Shown here: piece after piece, positions 5,995-7,949 of the stretch | Layout of the letters: each line of letters starts with the position of its first letter | Numbering within the stretch: position 1 is the stretch's first letter | Origin: Anaerolineae bacterium | GTDB lineage: Bacteria > Chloroflexota > Anaerolineae > Aggregatilineales > Phototrophicaceae | DNA: 7,949 nucleotides | Direction of reading: 5' to 3' | Assembly (NCBI GenBank): GCA_020848855.1 | Contig: JADLHH010000208.1 | Coordinates: 1 to 7,949, forward strand | The notes under the pieces: generated by a model | Databases searched by the model: none | Told to the model about the DNA's origin: nothing | What the model saw: the letters and a program-made list of their open reading frames with translations, nothing else | Position numbers and translations under genes: made by a program

Positions 5995-6030
5995 CCACGT
6001 GCAAGCCATCCTGACGGTCTGGCGTGGTCA
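5992..6030 (+). other. Stem-loop over the glycosyltransferase stop codon
   Basis: TGACCACG (5992-5999) and CGTGGTCA (6023-6030) form a perfect eight-base inverted repeat with a 23-base loop. The first three bases are the stop codon of the glycosyltransferase gene. The second arm ends exactly where the -35 of the next promoter begins. There is no T tract in either direction, so it is not a standard intrinsic terminator. It may be an attenuating or 3'-end stabilising structure. Confidence 0.45.
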
Positions 6031-6059
6031 TTGACCGGATATATCCATCCCCCGATAAT
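6031..6059 (+). promoter_or_regulatory. Strong sigma70-type promoter of the branched-chain aminotransferase gene
   Basis: TTGACC (6031-6036, five of six) is followed by exactly 17 bp and GATAAT (6054-6059, five of six). Transcription would start near 6066, so in-frame TTG (6031) and ATG (6058) codons lie upstream of the transcript and cannot be used. The spacer begins with the perfect palindrome GGATATATCC (6037-6046), a possible operator. A further inverted repeat AAACG-TC-CGTTT (6070-6081) lies in the leader. Confidence 0.75.
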
Positions 6060-6092
6060 GGCACTAACTAAACGTCCGTTTGATTATTTTAT

Positions 6093-6099
6093 GGAGGAG
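6093..6099 (+). promoter_or_regulatory. Ribosome binding site that fixes the GTG start
   Basis: GGAGGAG lies five bases (counting from its GGAGG core) before the GTG at 6103. It overlaps an ATG at 6091, which has no ribosome site of its own. The site therefore points to GTG initiation. Confidence 0.8.
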
Positions 6100-6102
6100 A
6101 TT

Positions 6103-7041
6103 GTGGACAAGCCAAAATATGCGTTCTTTGACGGTCGGATCGTGCCAATGGAAGAAGCCAAGGTCAGCGTGATGACTCACGCTTTCAACTACGGCACGGG
6201 TGTATTCGCCGGGATGCGCGCCTACTGGAACGACGACGAACGCCAGTTGTTCATTTTCCGCTCGCACGATCACTTCGAGCGCTTCCACCAGTCCGCCGGG
6301 CTGATGCGCATCAACGTCCCCTACAGCAATGCCGAACTGACCGACATTCTGGCGGAACTGCTGCGCACCGAAGGCTTTCAGGAAAACGTCTACATCCGTC
6401 CGCTGGCGTACAAATCGACCGAGATGATTGGCGTCAAGCTGCACGACGTGGATGACGCCATGACCATGTTCGCCATCCCCTTCGGTCGTTACGTGAAGAA
6501 CGAGGAAGGACTGCACGTCGGCTTTTCGGCGTGGCGGCGCGTCGAGGACAATGCCATTCCCGCGCGCGGCAAAGTGGTCGGCGCATATGCCAACTCGGCG
6601 CTGATCAAGACCGACGCGGTGCTGGCGGGTTACGACGAGGCGCTGGTGTTGAGCGAGGACGGGCACGTCTCGGAAGCCAGCGCCGCCAATATCTTCATCG
6701 TGCGCAAGGGCGTGGCGATCACGCCGCCGGTCAGCGCCAACGTGCTGGAAGGCATCATCCGCCGCACGCTGATCGAGCTGATGCGGAATGAACTCGGTAT
6801 CGAAGTGGTCGAGCGCGAAATCGACCGAACCGAATGTTATATCGCCGACGAAATGCTGATGTGCGGCACGGGTGTCCAGGTCGCTGCCGTGACGCAGATC
6901 GAGCACCGCCCGATCGGCAGCGGCACAATGGGACCGATCACCCGGCAGGTGCGCGACCTGTTCTTCGACGTAGTGTACGGGCGTGTGCCGAAGTACCGCG
7001 ACTGGCTGACGCCGGTCTACGTGCCGGAGCACATCGGCTAA
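6103..7041 (+). CDS. ilvE: Branched-chain amino acid aminotransferase
   Basis: This PLP-dependent class IV (fold type IV) aminotransferase catalyses the last step of leucine, isoleucine and valine synthesis, or the first step of their breakdown, with 2-oxoglutarate/glutamate as partner. The 312-residue form starts DKPKYAFFDGRIVP after the initiator. It contains HAFNYGTGVFAGMRAYW (26-42), the PLP lysine K157 in ARGKVVGAYANSALIK, SEASAANIFIV with E191, PGI-like LEGIIRRTLIEL, and CGTGVQVAAVT (254-264) followed by GPITRQVRDLFF. These fit IlvE in order and spacing. The GTG start at 6103 is preferred over ATG codons at 6091 and 6058, because only it has a Shine-Dalgarno site and it gives the family's usual N-terminus. 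It has its own promoter and may share its transcript with the DUF1801 gene 59 bases downstream. A related class IV enzyme is possible but less likely. Confidence 0.93.
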   Translation: MDKPKYAFFDGRIVPMEEAKVSVMTHAFNYGTGVFAGMRAYWNDDERQLFIFRSHDHFERFHQSAGLMRINVPYSNAELTDILAELLRTEGFQENVYIRPLAYKSTEMIGVKLHDVDDAMTMFAIPFGRYVKNEEGLHVGFSAWRRVEDNAIPARGKVVGAYANSALIKTDAVLAGYDEALVLSEDGHVSEASAANIFIVRKGVAITPPVSANVLEGIIRRTLIELMRNELGIEVVEREIDRTECYIADEMLMCGTGVQVAAVTQIEHRPIGSGTMGPITRQVRDLFFDVVYGRVPKYRDWLTPVYVPEHIG

Positions 7042-7100
7042 GCGAGCGCCTATGCAGGGCAATCTTCGGCTGCCAGGCAGTATCCCTGCGAGACAAGGGA

Positions 7101-7499
7101 ATGATCTCCTTGACCGATCCGATTGACGAGTTCCTCGACCGCTACCCGCCAGATATCAAGGCGATCAGCCTGGCGCTGCGCGCACAGGTAAACAAGGTGA
7201 TGCCCGACGCCGACGAAATCCTTTACGCCAGTCAGAATCATGTCGACTATTCGCTCACCGAGTCGTCGCGCGACCGTATCGTGTACATTTGCCCGTTGCA
7301 GAACTACGTCCGGCTCGGATTCTGGTTTGGCGCGCATCTGCCCGACCCCGATCATCTGCTGGTCGGCGAAGGTACGCGGCTGCGGCACATCAAAATCAGG
7401 GCGCTGGAGGAGGTTCAGCGCCCCGCCATTGACGCGCTGCTGGCATCTGCCTGGACGCACGCGGTCACCCACATGAAAAAGAAGCCCGGATCAGCGTGA
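7101..7499 (+). CDS. DUF1801 (YdhG-like) protein
   Basis: This 132-residue protein is likely cytosolic and of the DUF1801 fold. It starts with the helical DEFLDRYPPDIKAISLALR, then MPDADEILYASQNHVDYSL. It has the diagnostic C-terminal part: RIVYICPLQNYVRLGFWFG (56-74), LPDPDHLLVGEGTRLRHIKI (77-96), and a final helix to the end. The family has been linked to iron handling (YdhG) but its general activity is not settled. The ATG at 7101 has GGGA directly abutting it. A TTG at 7110 lies nine bases from the same GGGA and is a real alternative start, removing three residues. The 59-base gap after ilvE holds an inverted repeat (GCAGGG 7054-7059, CCCTGC 7084-7089) but no promoter I trust. The last codons (KKPGSA, stop) form one arm of a 13-base hairpin. 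Confidence 0.85.
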   Translation: MISLTDPIDEFLDRYPPDIKAISLALRAQVNKVMPDADEILYASQNHVDYSLTESSRDRIVYICPLQNYVRLGFWFGAHLPDPDHLLVGEGTRLRHIKIRALEEVQRPAIDALLASAWTHAVTHMKKKPGSA

Positions 7500-7509
7500 T
7501 CCGGGCTTC
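7476..7509 (-). terminator. Intrinsic terminator for the CoA-transferase gene, inside the DUF1801 3' end
   Basis: GAAGCCCGGATCA (7481-7493) and TGATCCGGGCTTC (7497-7509) form a perfect 13-base stem with a three-base loop. On the minus strand the stem runs into five T residues (7480-7476), giving a standard terminator 51 bases after the CoA-transferase stop. The plus strand has no T tract after the hairpin, though such a stem could still slow or stabilise the DUF1801 transcript end. The DUF1801 stop codon (7497-7499) lies in the stem. Confidence 0.8.
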
Positions 7510-7559
7510 GGGTCTATGCCACTGAATTCTTTGCGCCCGCTGCGGTTGAAAGCTTTCTC

Positions 7560-7949
7560 TCACACTCCAACCGCCACAAACATCCGCCCGACGTGATACA
7601 GCTCGCGCGCCTGTGCCGCCAGTTCCTCACGGAAATCGGGGTGCGCGATGTTGATCAGCGCCTGCGCCCGCTGGGCAATCGTCTTGCCGAACAGATCCGC
7701 CGTGCCAAACTCAGTAGCGACGATATGCACATCGTTGCGCGAGGTGGTCACCCCCGCGCCCGGCTTGAGCACCGGCACGATTCGGCTGAGCGCGCCCTCT
7801 TTCGCCGTGCTGGGCAGCGCGATGATCGACTTGCCATCCTTGCTGTGCGCCGCGCCGCGCACGAAATCGACCTGCCCACCCACGCCCGAATAGAAATGCG
7901 TGCCGATGCTGTCGGCGCACACCTGCCCGGTCAGGTCAATTTCCAGCGC
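7560..7949 (-). CDS. Acetyl-CoA hydrolase/transferase family protein, C-terminal part (5' end outside window)
   Basis: The 129 visible residues are the C-terminal end of an acetyl-CoA hydrolase/4-hydroxybutyrate CoA-transferase family enzyme, usually about 430 residues. These move CoA between acetyl-CoA and short acids such as 4-hydroxybutyrate or butyrate. Visible motifs in order are ALEIDLTGQV at the window edge, YSGVGGQVDFVRGA, GKSIIALPSTA, TTSRNDVHIVATEFG, LFGKTIAQRAQALINIAHPDF, and a short tail ending GRMFVAVGV. A GTG at 7922 is an internal valine codon, since the conserved ALEIDLTGQV continues upstream in frame. The catalytic glutamate region is outside the window, so hydrolase and transferase cannot be separated. 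It converges on the DUF1801 gene and ends in the terminator at 7476-7509. Confidence 0.92.
   Translation of the reverse strand, partial: ALEIDLTGQVCADSIGTHFYSGVGGQVDFVRGAAHSKDGKSIIALPSTAKEGALSRIVPVLKPGAGVTTSRNDVHIVATEFGTADLFGKTIAQRAQALINIAHPDFREELAAQARELYHVGRMFVAVGV

Noticed and set aside
6064..7062. A 332-codon open frame antisense to ilvE
   Set aside because: It is His/Asp/Val-rich with no domain, no ribosome site and no promoter, while the sense strand is an unambiguous aminotransferase.
7054..7089. GCAGGG/CCCTGC inverted repeat between ilvE and the DUF1801 gene as a terminator or riboswitch
   Set aside because: The stem is six bases with a 24-base loop and no T tract, and no known riboswitch features are visible. 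It is noted only as a possible weak structure.

Overview
The window is ordinary bacterial chromosome, GC-rich by eye, with densely packed genes, purine-rich Shine-Dalgarno sites and recognisable sigma70-type -35/-10 promoters. The protein set (nuoABC-type complex I genes, a GT-C mannosyltransferase-like protein, a CRTAC1-like propeller, a YciF-type ferritin-like protein) would suit a Chloroflexota (Anaerolineae-like) genome. That assignment is a family-level impression, not something the sequence proves. I see no phage, IS element, CRISPR array, tRNA or rRNA, and no gap between genes longer than about 190 bases.

Left part (minus strand, 1-1013): the 5' end of a complex I operon, nuoA-nuoB-nuoC, reading off the left edge. 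It has a good promoter (TTGACA, 17 bp, TAATCT) and inverted repeats upstream. Next (minus strand, 1072-2499) is a single-gene unit with its own perfect TATAAT -10. It encodes a seven-bladed-propeller-type FG-GAP/ASPIC protein that follows animal CRTAC1 closely but has no signal peptide.

Middle (minus strand, 2514-4043): a two-gene stress-type operon of a DUF892 (YciE/YciF-like) ferritin-like protein followed by a short-chain dehydrogenase of the YghA/YhdF general-stress type. It is driven by a TTGCAA-17-TAAAAT promoter with a perfect palindrome in its spacer and ends in an intrinsic terminator.

Centre (4122-5994): a YgjP/SprT-like zinc metallopeptidase (minus) and a PIG-V-like multi-span glycosyltransferase (plus) diverge from a 134-bp imperfect palindrome. 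The palindrome is built from heptamer AAAGTTA-like repeats and flanked by inverted CGGTATAAT copies. It lies almost symmetrically between the two start codons and is the most unusual non-coding structure here.

Right part (6031-7949): a branched-chain aminotransferase gene with a strong promoter and a GTG start, then a small DUF1801 protein, both on plus. Converging on them from the right edge is the 3' end of an acetyl-CoA hydrolase/CoA-transferase gene. Its apparent terminator hairpin overlaps the last codons and stop of the DUF1801 gene.

No obviously new multi-gene system is present. The observations most worth following are the palindromic heptamer element, the signal-less bacterial CRTAC1 homologue, the terminator embedded in an opposing gene's 3' end, and the recurring short palindromes inside promoter spacers.
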